Assembly (NCBI RefSeq): GCF_024461735.1
Contig: NZ_JANGAD010000009.1
Coordinates: 89,737-153,736, forward strand
Source of the DNA: Anaerotignum propionicum
Lineage (GTDB): Bacteria; Bacillota; Clostridia; Lachnospirales; Anaerotignaceae
Length of the DNA stretch: 64,000 nt
Direction: 5' to 3'
Below, piece after piece: positions 18,158 to 25,982 of this stretch. The notes beneath the pieces are model-generated. The model did no database searches and was not told the origin of the DNA. It saw nothing but the letters and a program-made list of their open reading frames with translations. The first letter of the stretch is position 1. Each line of letters begins with the position of its first letter. A program made the position numbers and the translations under genes.

Positions 18158-18456
18158 GAAGAATAAAAGATTTTTTGGAAAGCTTTATTGTAGAATTTGA
18201 TTGGAAAGACATCACTATTTTTAAGCTATGTCTCACTGCCTTTGGGATAATGATTGGTATTTCTTTACCCAGAAAGAATAAAAAAGCCATATTGGCTGCA
18301 AGTGGTGCGGTGTTTGTTGTATCGACAATCCTTTTGTTGTGTGGATTATTTGGTGTTACATGTCCATTTTGTCAAGAGGAAGAAGACTTTGACTTTGATG
18401 ACGATGACGATGAGGAAAGCGGATTGGTCATGAAAATTAGTGCGGCAGAAGAATAA
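18154..18456 (+). CDS. Small membrane protein with acidic C-terminus, coupled to apbE
   Basis: 100 residues. A hydrophilic N-terminus is followed by one or two hydrophobic segments (about residues 22-40 and 47-67), a CxxC pair (TCPFC at about residues 69-73) and a run of Glu and Asp residues. The acidic stretch could bind cations, but no family function was recognised; similar small genes are annotated as permease-like or hypothetical in Clostridia. The 4-base overlap with apbE argues for a shared message and perhaps a shared task at the membrane. Confidence 0.75.
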   Translation: MRRIKDFLESFIVEFDWKDITIFKLCLTAFGIMIGISLPRKNKKAILAASGAVFVVSTILLLCGLFGVTCPFCQEEEDFDFDDDDDEESGLVMKISAAEE

Positions 18457-18464
18457 AAAAAGAA

Positions 18465-18504
18465 GGTTGTAAGGATAGAGATTTCTCCCGTACAGCCTTT
18501 TTTT
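18465..18504 (+). terminator. Intrinsic terminator after the apbE pair
   Basis: GGTTGTA pairs with TACAGCC (one G-U pair) across an imperfect loop, followed by T7. A-rich sequence lies on the 5' side. Confidence 0.7.
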
Positions 18505-18560
18505 CAGCAATCCGTCTTCTTGCAACTGAGAATTCAACGAAATCAAATATTAAAGAAGGA

Positions 18561-18587
18561 AAGCCGATTGATGATATCGGCTTTTTT
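18561..18587 (+). terminator. Second terminator hairpin
   Basis: AAGCCGAT pairs perfectly with ATCGGCTT across a 7-base loop, followed by a T run. It backs up the terminator 60 bases upstream and insulates the tetR promoter. Confidence 0.75.
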
Positions 18588-18634
18588 GTATGAAGATTTT
18601 AGTAAATCTATCGTTGCAAGCAACATTTTTTATC

Positions 18635-18689
18635 TTGACAAAACAAAAATTACAATATATATTGAAAAAGTAAACCGATAGTATACTTT
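18635..18689 (+). promoter_or_regulatory. Promoter and candidate operator of the TetR-nitroreductase operon
   Basis: TTGACA at 18635-18640, a 17-base spacer and TATATT at 18658-18663 form the promoter. Overlapping the expected start of transcription is the inverted repeat AAAGTA (18667-18672) with TACTTT (18684-18689), separated by 11 bases, just before the ribosome site TGGAGG. Position and symmetry suit autorepression by the TetR protein that follows. Confidence 0.55.
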
Positions 18690-18700
18690 ATGGAGGCTTT

Positions 18701-19315
18701 ATGGAACGTAATAAGAAAAAGGAATATATTCAAAACGCAATCATTGACGGGATTTTTGCTTTACTATTAGAAAAAAACTGGGAAAGCTTGTCTAGTAATG
18801 AAATATGTGAGAAGGCAGGTGTGAGTAAACGGACTTTATATGCCTATTATCGCAGTCAAGATGAAATGTATTTAGAATTGGTAAAAAGAAGCTTCGAACG
18901 AATGAATATTGTAATGCAAGAAGCCATGAAGGACAAAAGAGGTTACAATTTAGACTATATCCTTTGTTTGGGGGAGACCTATATAAAATTTATGTTAGAG
19001 AACCCCAGAGAAGGAGCACTCATTCTTGGTTTTGATGAAAAAAAATATCAAAAACAGTATGAGAAACAAGTAAATGAAATTCATTTGATTGCAAATCGAT
19101 TTGAATTGAAGCATTTATTTCAAGAATTGCAGTTGGATCCCCAGGTTTTTGATGGTACTATGGCGATCTATTTGTGGGCACACATTCAAGGCATTGCTCA
19201 GTTGCTTCATAGCAAGGGGGAATGGATGGAGGACTATTATGGTATTTCCATTGAGAACATCATCCAGGGGCAAATGAAACTGACAAGACGGATGCTTGGA
19301 GGGTTATGTGAATAG
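18701..19315 (+). CDS. TetR/AcrR-family transcriptional regulator
   Basis: 204 residues. The N-terminal DNA-binding domain spans about residues 8-55 with the helix-turn-helix SSNEICEKAGVSKRTLYAYYRSQDEMY, typical of TetR proteins. The C-terminal ligand domain is helical and not recognisable further. TATGGAGGCTTT precedes the ATG. The gene ends in the start region of a membrane-anchored nitroreductase-like protein, so it probably represses its own operon until an inducer appears. The inducer may be a redox-active or nitroaromatic compound, but that is inferred only from the neighbour. Confidence 0.88.
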   Translation: MERNKKKEYIQNAIIDGIFALLLEKNWESLSSNEICEKAGVSKRTLYAYYRSQDEMYLELVKRSFERMNIVMQEAMKDKRGYNLDYILCLGETYIKFMLENPREGALILGFDEKKYQKQYEKQVNEIHLIANRFELKHLFQELQLDPQVFDGTMAIYLWAHIQGIAQLLHSKGEWMEDYYGISIENIIQGQMKLTRRMLGGLCE

Positions 19316-19325
19316 GAGAAGAAGA

Positions 19326-20423
19326 ATGTTCATGATCATATGTTTATCAGCAGTAGCAATTATAATTCTTGTTATGGCTTCTTGGGATGGGGCTTTCATG
19401 AAAACGAAATATAATATTGCAGAAGATAGATATGATATTGAAAAAAACATCATGTCTGAAGGGGAATTTCAATTAATTCGTGGGGGCATTGCATCTTCAA
19501 GCAGCCATAATATGCAGCCATGGAAGATAAAAATTTTGGATGAAAATACATTCTTATTATATGGGGATATGGATAAAACTTTGCCCGTGATTGATCCCGA
19601 TAATAAACAGCTTCTTATGAGTTTGGGTACTTTTATTGGTTCTGTTCAGGAAACGGCGAAAAAGAAGGGACTGGTATTGGATGTGCAGTATGCACCCATT
19701 GATACCAGTGAAAAGCTAAATATGATTGCAACATTTCAAATTGTTGGGGCAGAAAAAAATCAGATTGATGCTATGACATCTGCAACCCAAGGGGTAAAAA
19801 AGGAAGCTCCTAAGCTTGAGAAGCAAAAAATATCCGATTTAATGGAAACCACTTTGAAAGGCTATCAAATTCAATGGGTAAAGGAGGAGCAGAAATCACT
19901 TTTTCAGGATTATTTATTAAAAGGCACTAAAATTGAAGCGAATAATCAAAAAGCCATGGAAGAACTTCTGCACATTTTTCGATTTACAAAGTGGTCAAAA
20001 AATCACTATAGATACGGTTTATCACTAAATACCATGTCACCCCCATTACGAATGTTTGTGGAACCTCTGGTGGGAGCAAGCCAACAATGGGATTCTTTTG
20101 GAAAAAATTCAATCACTACATTTGTACAAAGATTAGAAAATGAAAAGGCCTATATGATTATTTCCCTTGAGAACCCCAAACCATCTGACTACATTAGAGT
20201 AGGTGAAGCCCTTTCTGTGCTAGGACTTCATGCAGAAGGGTTCACCATAAAGCCGGCGGTTCAGCTGATAGAACCATTAGAAGGGATGAATGAGATTTGT
20301 AATGAAATGAAAGAAACGCTTGGTATTCAAGGGGAGGTCATGCTAATCATTGGCTTTACCGAAAGAGGAACAGGCTATCACGATTCTGTGCGGCACCAAG
20401 TTATGGACATCATCATGAAATAA
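19326..20423 (+). CDS. Membrane-anchored Acg-type nitroreductase-family protein
   Basis: 365 residues from the ATG at 19326, which has AGGAGA six bases upstream; a GTG at 19308 after GGAGGG is the alternative start. A single N-terminal hydrophobic helix is followed by the nitroreductase-like domain. RGGIASSSSHNMQPW matches the Acg-family signature (ASSxHNxQPW), in which part of the flavin site is changed relative to ordinary nitroreductases; a second half extends to SVRHQVMDI. Acg proteins are thought to bind or store FMN rather than turn over substrates rapidly. The domain is probably on the outer face of the membrane. Coupled to tetR. Confidence 0.75.
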   Translation: MFMIICLSAVAIIILVMASWDGAFMKTKYNIAEDRYDIEKNIMSEGEFQLIRGGIASSSSHNMQPWKIKILDENTFLLYGDMDKTLPVIDPDNKQLLMSLGTFIGSVQETAKKKGLVLDVQYAPIDTSEKLNMIATFQIVGAEKNQIDAMTSATQGVKKEAPKLEKQKISDLMETTLKGYQIQWVKEEQKSLFQDYLLKGTKIEANNQKAMEELLHIFRFTKWSKNHYRYGLSLNTMSPPLRMFVEPLVGASQQWDSFGKNSITTFVQRLENEKAYMIISLENPKPSDYIRVGEALSVLGLHAEGFTIKPAVQLIEPLEGMNEICNEMKETLGIQGEVMLIIGFTERGTGYHDSVRHQVMDIIMK

Positions 20424-20448
20424 TCATTATTTATAAGACAAGAGATTA

Positions 20449-20477
20449 GGGCAAACATAAGGTTTGCTCTTTTTTTA
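20449..20477 (+). terminator. Intrinsic terminator after the Acg-type gene
   Basis: GGGCAAAC pairs with GTTTGCTC (one G-U pair) across a 5-base loop, followed by T8. Confidence 0.8.
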
Positions 20478-20848
20478 TGGAGGTTAAGGATAGATTTTTA
20501 GAAAAATAATTATGTTTGAATGGTTAAATTAAAATGGATTTCATCAATAAAAATATGAAATTTACTGGATTTATTTTTTAATAGAATTGTGTTTTAGCTT
20601 GATTTGAATATAAGCGTGGGACATAAAAATATATAGATTTTCGACAATTTTTATAGTAAAATAACTGAGAATCTATATACAAGGATATATCATGATAGAT
20701 AAGCTGTGATATTCAAACTTTTTGTACTTAAGAATTTCATACAAATATTTACTTAATGAGTCCGGTATGGAAATTATGATTTGATTTTAATTTTTGACGA
20801 ATATAAAAGCTGTAGCGAGCTTTAATAACTAAAATTGGGGAGCCGAAT
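20478..20848. other. AT-rich spacer upstream of the diguanylate cyclase
   Basis: About 370 bases without a supported gene. A cyclic-di-GMP riboswitch was looked for because of the downstream gene and not found. A short dyad AAAGCT-GTAGCG-AGCTTT lies at about 20806-20823 just before the ribosome site; it lacks a T run. Confidence 0.5.
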
Positions 20849-22297
20849 GTGAAAAAACATATCTTGCTGATTAGTAACTTAATTATTATTTTCTCTTTAA
20901 TAGCCGGTTTTATTGGGGTGGTGTATAAACAGACCAAATCTTATCAAGAATTGGCTGAAGAGTATTTGGCAAATATCCTCAGTATTGCAGAGGTAGATAT
21001 TACAAAGCAAATTGAAAATGCTATGACAAAACCTGTTATGGTTTCAAAGACAATGGCAAATGATGAGTTTTTGAAAAAATGGTTTGCCAATGAACAGAAC
21101 AATCAAAATAGGGATGGGTATATGAATGAATTATACAGCTATCTCAATGCATATAAAGAAAAGTATGGCTACACAACGGTTTTTTGTGTATCAGCACAAA
21201 CGGGTAATTATTATTATCAAGATGGCTTGAATAAGAAGCTATCAAAAAATGATGAACATGATGTTTGGTATTATAATTTTATCGAATCAGGTAACGAATA
21301 CGATCTTCAAATTGATACCAATGAAGCGGATGCTAACATCATTACATCCTTTGTAAATTTTCGTATGGAGAGTGAAGACGGAGAGCTTCTTGGCGTCATT
21401 GGAGTGGGCCTTGAAATTTCTGACATAGAGGGCATTGTGCGTTCTTATGAGGACAATTATAACTTATCCGTTTATATTGTGAATGTGAGAGGCTCCGAAA
21501 ACTCCTTTGGAAAAGATACGGATGTTTTTGTGGGCGAAGAGGAATTGGCAAGACGAACAGGAATACAGAAGAAGATATTAACTGATTTCTCAACTGAGCC
21601 TTTTATGAGATGGTTTACATCTCCAAATGAAAGGAAATGTATTATAACGAAATATGATGAAACCCTTGGGTGGTATTTGATTTTAGAGAAAGATACTATT
21701 TCAATCAACCGTTCCTTCCAAAAAGGAATTATGGATAACGTCATTTTTATGCTTATTTCCCTAGCCGCATGCATTATGGTAACAACTGCTGTTTTTCTGA
21801 ATTTTAATCACCGTACCATTGAAATGGAGAATACAGATGAATTAACGGGATTGCCCAATAGCAAGCTTTTTTACAGGCAGTATTACTCTTTTATGAGAAG
21901 GCATCATGAGCGTAGAAAAACCATTTTTATGTTTGATATAGATAATTTTAAACATATAAATGATACTCAGGGACATTTATATGGCAATGAAATCCTTGCT
22001 AAGGTGGGAAATATTCTGAAAAAGACAGTTGAGGGTCATGGAATAGCCGCCCGATGGGGTGGAGATGAATTCGTTGGTGCTCTTGATGCTAGCCCTCAAG
22101 AGGCAGAAGGCATATTGAAGGGGTTTATGGAGGATTTGCGTAAACTGGAGAAAGAGATGGGATATATTGTGACTGTCAGCGTAGGTATTACGGAGATTCA
22201 TAAACCCTTCAATGAGGAACAATTGATACAAAAGGTGGATGAAGCTGTTTATATCTCCAAGCAAAATGGCAGGAATCAAATCACACTTTATAAATAA
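20849..22297 (+). CDS. Diguanylate cyclase with extracellular sensor domain (dCache-GGDEF)
   Basis: 482 residues. An N-terminal membrane helix (about residues 5-25) and a second at about 292-315 flank an outer sensor region of some 265 residues with the layout of a double Cache domain, including GVIGVGLEIS. The C-terminal GGDEF domain has the intact active motif RWGGDEFVG and the preceding DELTGLPN, so it should make cyclic-di-GMP from GTP. The product-inhibition site RxxD usually found before GGDEF is absent (the residues read VEGHGIAAR). The start is GTG after GGGGAG. Likely converts an external small-molecule signal into cyclic-di-GMP. Confidence 0.9.
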   Translation: MKKHILLISNLIIIFSLIAGFIGVVYKQTKSYQELAEEYLANILSIAEVDITKQIENAMTKPVMVSKTMANDEFLKKWFANEQNNQNRDGYMNELYSYLNAYKEKYGYTTVFCVSAQTGNYYYQDGLNKKLSKNDEHDVWYYNFIESGNEYDLQIDTNEADANIITSFVNFRMESEDGELLGVIGVGLEISDIEGIVRSYEDNYNLSVYIVNVRGSENSFGKDTDVFVGEEELARRTGIQKKILTDFSTEPFMRWFTSPNERKCIITKYDETLGWYLILEKDTISINRSFQKGIMDNVIFMLISLAACIMVTTAVFLNFNHRTIEMENTDELTGLPNSKLFYRQYYSFMRRHHERRKTIFMFDIDNFKHINDTQGHLYGNEILAKVGNILKKTVEGHGIAARWGGDEFVGALDASPQEAEGILKGFMEDLRKLEKEMGYIVTVSVGITEIHKPFNEEQLIQKVDEAVYISKQNGRNQITLYK

Positions 22298-22333
22298 GCT
22301 CCATTTCAATCTTATTAGAAAATGGAGTCAATA

Positions 22334-22378
22334 AAAAAAGACCCTCTATGATATTCAAATCATAAAAGGGTCTTTTTT
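22334..22378. terminator. Bidirectional terminator between convergent genes
   Basis: AAAAAGACCCT with AGGGTCTTTTT forms the stem, extended by ATGAT with ATCAT. A and T runs lie on both sides, so it can stop transcription of the cyclase gene and of the ABC-F gene. Confidence 0.88.
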
Positions 22379-22433
22379 GTGAAATAGATAGCATTTAATT
22401 TATCATAACCGTTTATCCCAATGAGGTAGAAAT

Positions 22434-23900
22434 TTAGAGAGAGATTGTTTTTGTTGCAACATTTTCGCAAAAAGCCTTGTCATGTTCAACAAACAAGAGG
22501 GTGGGTTTAAAGTCCAGGATTACTCTTTCTAATTGAATACGTGAAAGTACATCAACAAAGTTGAGGGGTTCGTCCCAAATATGAATATGGGCCTTTTGAC
22601 AAAGGCTTTTAGCTATGAGTACTTTCTTTTTTTGACCGCCGCTGAAAACAGATATATCTTTTTCAAACTGTACCCTAGAAAAATCCAGTTTTCGTAAAAT
22701 TGATTTGAACAAGCTTTCGTCAATATCACATTGCTTTGCAAACTCCGATAAATTGCCGTAAAGGGTAGAGGTATCTTGTGAGATATAAGAGATTTTAAGT
22801 TCCGGTGCAATATAAATGGAACCTGTATGGGAAATATCCTCCCCACAAATCAATTTCAAAATGGTTGATTTGCCAGAACCGTTTTTGCCTCGCAAAGAAA
22901 TAATATCACCTGTATTAATGGAAAAAGAAATATTTTGAAACACAATATTACCGTCATAACAAGCAGAAACATTATCAAATGTAATTAATGTCTTGCTATG
23001 ATGCATGGATTGTTCTATTTTTAGTTCTTCCGTGATTTCAATATTTTTCAGTAATTTCTGTTTCTCTTCAATGTTGCTTTCCATACGTTTTTGAATAGAT
23101 TTAGCTCTTTTCATGGTTTTGGCTGCCTTATGGCCAATGTAGCCTCTGTCGCAGGGGCCTTCTCCAAACTTACTCGCTTCTGTCTTATCCGACCACGACC
23201 GTTTCTCTTTTGCAGTTTTATTTAATCTGGTTATTTCATTTTTCAGATTTTCATTTTTCGCAATTTCATATGAATCTTGTAACTGTTTGTTTTGGTACCA
23301 AGAAGAGAAGTTTCCTTTCTGTATTTCAATGTTGGTTTTATTAATAGAAAGAATGTGATCAATACTGGAATCCAAAAAATCTCTATCATGGGAAACTAAA
23401 ATAAATCCTTTCTTTTGATTAAGATATTTACTTACAATTTGCCTGCCCTCAGCATCAAGATGATTGGTGGGTTCGTCAATCAGCAAAAATGTGTTTTCTT
23501 TTAGAAATAAAACAGCAAGTAAAATCTTGGTTTGCTCTCCTTTTGAAAGGGTATCAAAGGGGCGATATAAAACTTCATCAGAGAGGTTTAATAGGTTTAA
23601 TTCTTTTAATAATTCCCATTGTAGGTAATTTGGGTAAATGTCTCCTATCACAGTTATGGTGAGTTGAGATGAATCTTCAACGGGATAGGGAAAATATGCC
23701 ATCTCTACTGATTTTGATATGCTGCCTTCATATTCATATTTACCTAGTAAAAGGTTTAAAAACGTAGTTTTACCTCTGCCGTTTCTACCGGTAAAACCTA
23801 GTTTCCAATCAGTATCTATTTGAAAGCTTACATTTTCAAATACGTTATCATAACTTCCATCATATGAAAAGGTTAGGTTTTTAATGTTTATTTGTGACAT
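22434..23900 (-). CDS. Lsa-family ABC-F ribosomal protection protein
   Basis: Cytoplasmic ATPase of 488 residues with two ABC domains and no membrane part. Domain 1 has Walker A GRNGRGKTT and Walker B LLIDEPTNHLD with signature LSKGEQ; domain 2 has GKNGSGKST, signature FSGGQ and HIWDEPLNFVD. The interdomain linker of about 80 residues is the part that reaches the ribosomal exit site in this family. Its sequence is close to Lsa/CplR proteins, which dislodge lincosamides, pleuromutilins and streptogramin A. AAGGAGG lies just before the ATG and the T run of an attenuator lies just before that. Resistance spectrum is inferred from the family. Confidence 0.88.
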   Translation of the reverse strand: MSQINIKNLTFSYDGSYDNVFENVSFQIDTDWKLGFTGRNGRGKTTFLNLLLGKYEYEGSISKSVEMAYFPYPVEDSSQLTITVIGDIYPNYLQWELLKELNLLNLSDEVLYRPFDTLSKGEQTKILLAVLFLKENTFLLIDEPTNHLDAEGRQIVSKYLNQKKGFILVSHDRDFLDSSIDHILSINKTNIEIQKGNFSSWYQNKQLQDSYEIAKNENLKNEITRLNKTAKEKRSWSDKTEASKFGEGPCDRGYIGHKAAKTMKRAKSIQKRMESNIEEKQKLLKNIEITEELKIEQSMHHSKTLITFDNVSACYDGNIVFQNISFSINTGDIISLRGKNGSGKSTILKLICGEDISHTGSIYIAPELKISYISQDTSTLYGNLSEFAKQCDIDESLFKSILRKLDFSRVQFEKDISVFSGGQKKKVLIAKSLCQKAHIHIWDEPLNFVDVLSRIQLERVILDFKPTLLFVEHDKAFCENVATKTISL

Positions 23901-23914
23901 GCATTGTCCTCCTT

Positions 23915-24023
23915 AAAAAAATAGACTGCAAGAAAGTTATTCTTACAGCCTAAATAAAACGTGACAATACAAAAAATGTCCGTAAATTATATAAGAGCTT
24001 TAAAAATGAATCACTTTCTTGCA
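23915..24023 (-). promoter_or_regulatory. Transcription attenuator in the ABC-F leader
   Basis: On the minus strand GGCTGTAAGAA (23950-23940) pairs with TTCTTGCAGTC (23934-23924), loop TAACT, followed by a T7 run at 23921-23915 and then the ribosome site: an intrinsic terminator. An upstream arm at 24023-24008 is complementary at 15 of 16 positions to 23942-23927, which covers the terminator loop and 3' arm. The two structures exclude each other, so this is a terminator/antiterminator switch. Confidence 0.82.
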
Positions 24024-24054
24024 AATTGGCACAACAAAAACAATGGTAAACCAT
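23950..24054 (-). CDS. Putative 34-residue leader peptide of the ABC-F attenuator
   Basis: ATG at 24054 opens a 34-codon frame beginning MVYHCFCC and ending with TAG, whose last base is the first base of the terminator stem. The frame runs across the antiterminator arm at 24008-24023, so a ribosome moving through or halted early would change which hairpin forms. The ribosome site is weak (AGG about 16 bases upstream), which lowers confidence that it is translated. Confidence 0.45.
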   Translation of the reverse strand: MVYHCFCCANLQESDSFLKLLYNLRTFFVLSRFI

Positions 24055-24079
24055 TATAAATGTTTAAATGCCTAAATTA

Positions 24080-24100
24080 TTAGCAAGAAAAGTTAATCAT
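24080..24100 (-). CDS. Putative 6-residue upstream ORF in the ABC-F leader
   Basis: ATG at 24100 follows GGAG with 8 bases between them and encodes MINFSC before TAA. It is very short but has the better ribosome site of the two leader frames. Tiny stalling frames are known in leaders of ABC-F genes in other Firmicutes. It could be the sensor or simply load ribosomes. Confidence 0.35.
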   Translation of the reverse strand: MINFSC

Positions 24101-24132
24101 TTTTTCAACTCCAATCTTCATAATATGGTTTC

Positions 24133-24161
24133 ATTTTACTACGATTTCAATAGAATTACAA
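24133..24161 (-). promoter_or_regulatory. Promoter of the ABC-F leader
   Basis: On the minus strand TTGTAA (24161-24156), a 17-base spacer and TAAAAT (24138-24133). Transcription would begin near 24126 and give a leader of about 225 bases. Confidence 0.6.
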
Positions 24162-24295
24162 GTGAATTAATTTCAGTTTATAGAGATGAAGCTTGAAAAC
24201 TCCTGCCTATAAAAAAATCGGTTTGCCTCATAGAAACAGACAACTACAAGTTAGATTAACAAAATATAAGCCATGAGACGCTTTTCAAAAGTGAA

Positions 24296-24706
24296 CTACT
24301 TTTTTTGATTGCGCAACATGCCACATCTGTTATCTGGTAAGTATTCGAATTTATACTTATGATATAAAAGGTCTGCGGGATAATTTGCTATTAAACAAAC
24401 GTAACTATCTTCATAGGTATTCTCCTCAAAATACGTGTTGATGGCTTTCATAATGTCCTTGCCGTACCCCTTGCCTTGATATGCGGTGTCCACCATAATA
24501 TCACTGACTACGTAGGTAATACCGCCATCGCCAACAATTCTGCCAAAGCCAATCAGTTGTTCTTCATCATAAAGGGACACAGTAAATAAAGAATTTTTAA
24601 GGGCAATATGGCTTCTGTTGATATCTTTGTTTCCCATTCCGGAACGAATCCGTAGGCTCACATAATCCTGTGCTGATGGCACTTCATAAACAAGTTGTAT
24701 TTTCAT
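24296..24706 (-). CDS. GNAT-family N-acetyltransferase
   Basis: 136 residues with the acetyl-CoA-binding signature VDTAYQGKGYGKDIM at about residues 72-86 (the Q/R-x-x-G-x-G/A loop) and the preceding beta strand GGITYVVSDI. Small single-domain GNATs of this kind acetylate amines on small molecules or proteins; the substrate cannot be told here. TTGGAGGACAACGG precedes the start. Single gene between the ABC-F leader and uppP, both on the same strand. Confidence 0.85.
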   Translation of the reverse strand: MKIQLVYEVPSAQDYVSLRIRSGMGNKDINRSHIALKNSLFTVSLYDEEQLIGFGRIVGDGGITYVVSDIMVDTAYQGKGYGKDIMKAINTYFEENTYEDSYVCLIANYPADLLYHKYKFEYLPDNRCGMLRNQKK

Positions 24707-24851
24707 CCGTTGTCCTCCAAAATAATTTACCTATGTTTTATTTATGCTTTAGCATACCACATACCCATAGCAGAATCTATTGTTTTCAGCAGATTTTTAC
24801 CGCCGATTTAGCCATAAAGGCATAAAGCTTTATGAATAGATTTACTCAAAT

Positions 24852-25685
24852 CTAAACGATAGAAAAGTACACTATCACAATGATACCTAGGGCAATCCGA
24901 TACCAGCCAAAGGCCTTAAAATCATGCTTTTTAATGTATCCAAGAAGAAATTTTATGACTAAAACAGAAACCACAAAGGCTACTGCCATACCGATCCCTA
25001 AGATAAGTAATTCAGCACTTGTAAATGAAAATCCAAATTTTAGTATTTTAAGGGCACTTAAGCCAAACATAACTGGAACCGCTAGAAAAAAAGTGAATTC
25101 TGCGGCAACTACTCTTGATATACCAATTAGCAAAGCACCAATTATGGTAGCTCCTGAACGAGAAGTGCCGGGAATAATGGAAAGTACTTGGAATAGACCA
25201 ATGATAAAAGCTGTTCTATAGGTAATATCATCTAATCTTGTGGTAGTTGGCAAGCGTTTTTTGTTCCATTGTTCAATTAAAATAAATGCTATGCCATAAA
25301 AAATCAGGGCTAGAGCAATTACCAAAGGAGTGTGTAAATTGGCTTCAATATAATCATCAAAAAGGATAGTAACAATAGCTCCAGGAATACATGCCACAAC
25401 TACTTTAAACCAAAGAGAAAAGGTATCCTTTTTTATAATTGACTGGGCATTTTTCCCAAACTGAAAGGGAAACATTTTTTTCCAGAATATAACCACCACT
25501 GCAAGGATTGCTCCAAGCTGTATTACAACAAAAAACATTTCTTTAAAGGCAGTGCTCATATTCAGGGCAACAAATTGGTCTACCAGAAGCATATGCCCTG
25601 TGCTGCTGATGGGCAACCACTCAGTAATTCCCTCTATAATACCAATAAAAATAACTTTCAAAATTTCTGTTAACTCAAGTGACAT
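24852..25685 (-). CDS. uppP: Undecaprenyl-diphosphatase
   Basis: Integral membrane enzyme of 277 residues that removes a phosphate from undecaprenyl diphosphate to regenerate the lipid carrier for cell-wall synthesis; over-production gives bacitracin resistance. Both active-site motifs are present: GIIEGITEWLPISSTGHM at residues 15-32 and IPGTSRSGATI at about 169-179. About eight helices and the length match the BacA type. AAGGAGGATTT precedes the ATG. The leader contains a hairpin with a T run (25711-25767), so expression may be attenuated. Confidence 0.95.
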   Translation of the reverse strand: MSLELTEILKVIFIGIIEGITEWLPISSTGHMLLVDQFVALNMSTAFKEMFFVVIQLGAILAVVVIFWKKMFPFQFGKNAQSIIKKDTFSLWFKVVVACIPGAIVTILFDDYIEANLHTPLVIALALIFYGIAFILIEQWNKKRLPTTTRLDDITYRTAFIIGLFQVLSIIPGTSRSGATIIGALLIGISRVVAAEFTFFLAVPVMFGLSALKILKFGFSFTSAELLILGIGMAVAFVVSVLVIKFLLGYIKKHDFKAFGWYRIALGIIVIVYFSIV

Positions 25686-25710
25686 TCTTTAAATCCTCCT
25701 TCTAAATCGT

Positions 25711-25767
25711 AAAAAAGCCAACACCAATTACAGACAGAACAAATGAGCTTTAGTAATTGGGCGTTTC
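25711..25767 (-). promoter_or_regulatory. Leader hairpin with T run upstream of uppP
   Basis: On the minus strand AACGCCCAATTAC pairs with GTAATTGGTGTT (one bulge), and after GGC a T6 run follows at 25716-25711. It lies directly after the expected transcription start and about 30 bases before the uppP start. It has the form of an intrinsic terminator within a leader. No leader peptide or known ligand motif was recognised. Confidence 0.5.
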
Positions 25768-25772
25768 TACCA

Positions 25773-25781
25773 AGTATACCA
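25773..25781 (-). promoter_or_regulatory. Extended -10 promoter element for uppP
   Basis: TGGTATACT on the minus strand is an extended -10 box (TGN-TATACT). No good -35 hexamer was found at the usual distance. The expected start of transcription is near 25766. Confidence 0.4.
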
Positions 25782-25922
25782 CATTTTTATCTTTGGGTAC
25801 TTTAAGATTTACGTAATTATTTTGTATCATAATTTTTTTTGTATTACTTTTTTGTTTAAATAAAAATTATCATAATATGATTTATGGGAAACAAAAAGCT
25901 TCAGCAGTTGAATTTACTATTC

Positions 25923-25962
25923 TTGACAAATATATCATTAAGATATATTATAAAGATATATT
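25923..25962 (+). promoter_or_regulatory. Promoter with PadR-type operator repeats
   Basis: TTGACA (25923-25928), a 17-base spacer and TATTAT (25946-25951). AATATATC (25929-25936) and GATATATT (25942-25949) form a perfect inverted repeat inside the promoter, and a third GATATATT half-site sits at 25955-25962, 13 bases further on. This suits autoregulation by the PadR protein encoded just downstream. Confidence 0.65.
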
Positions 25963-25982
25963 AAAAGAATGGATGTGTAATA

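Noticed and set aside
20478..20848. Cyclic-di-GMP riboswitch upstream of the diguanylate cyclase
   Set aside because: The type I core (GCAAACC with its tetraloop receptor) and a type II core are both absent.
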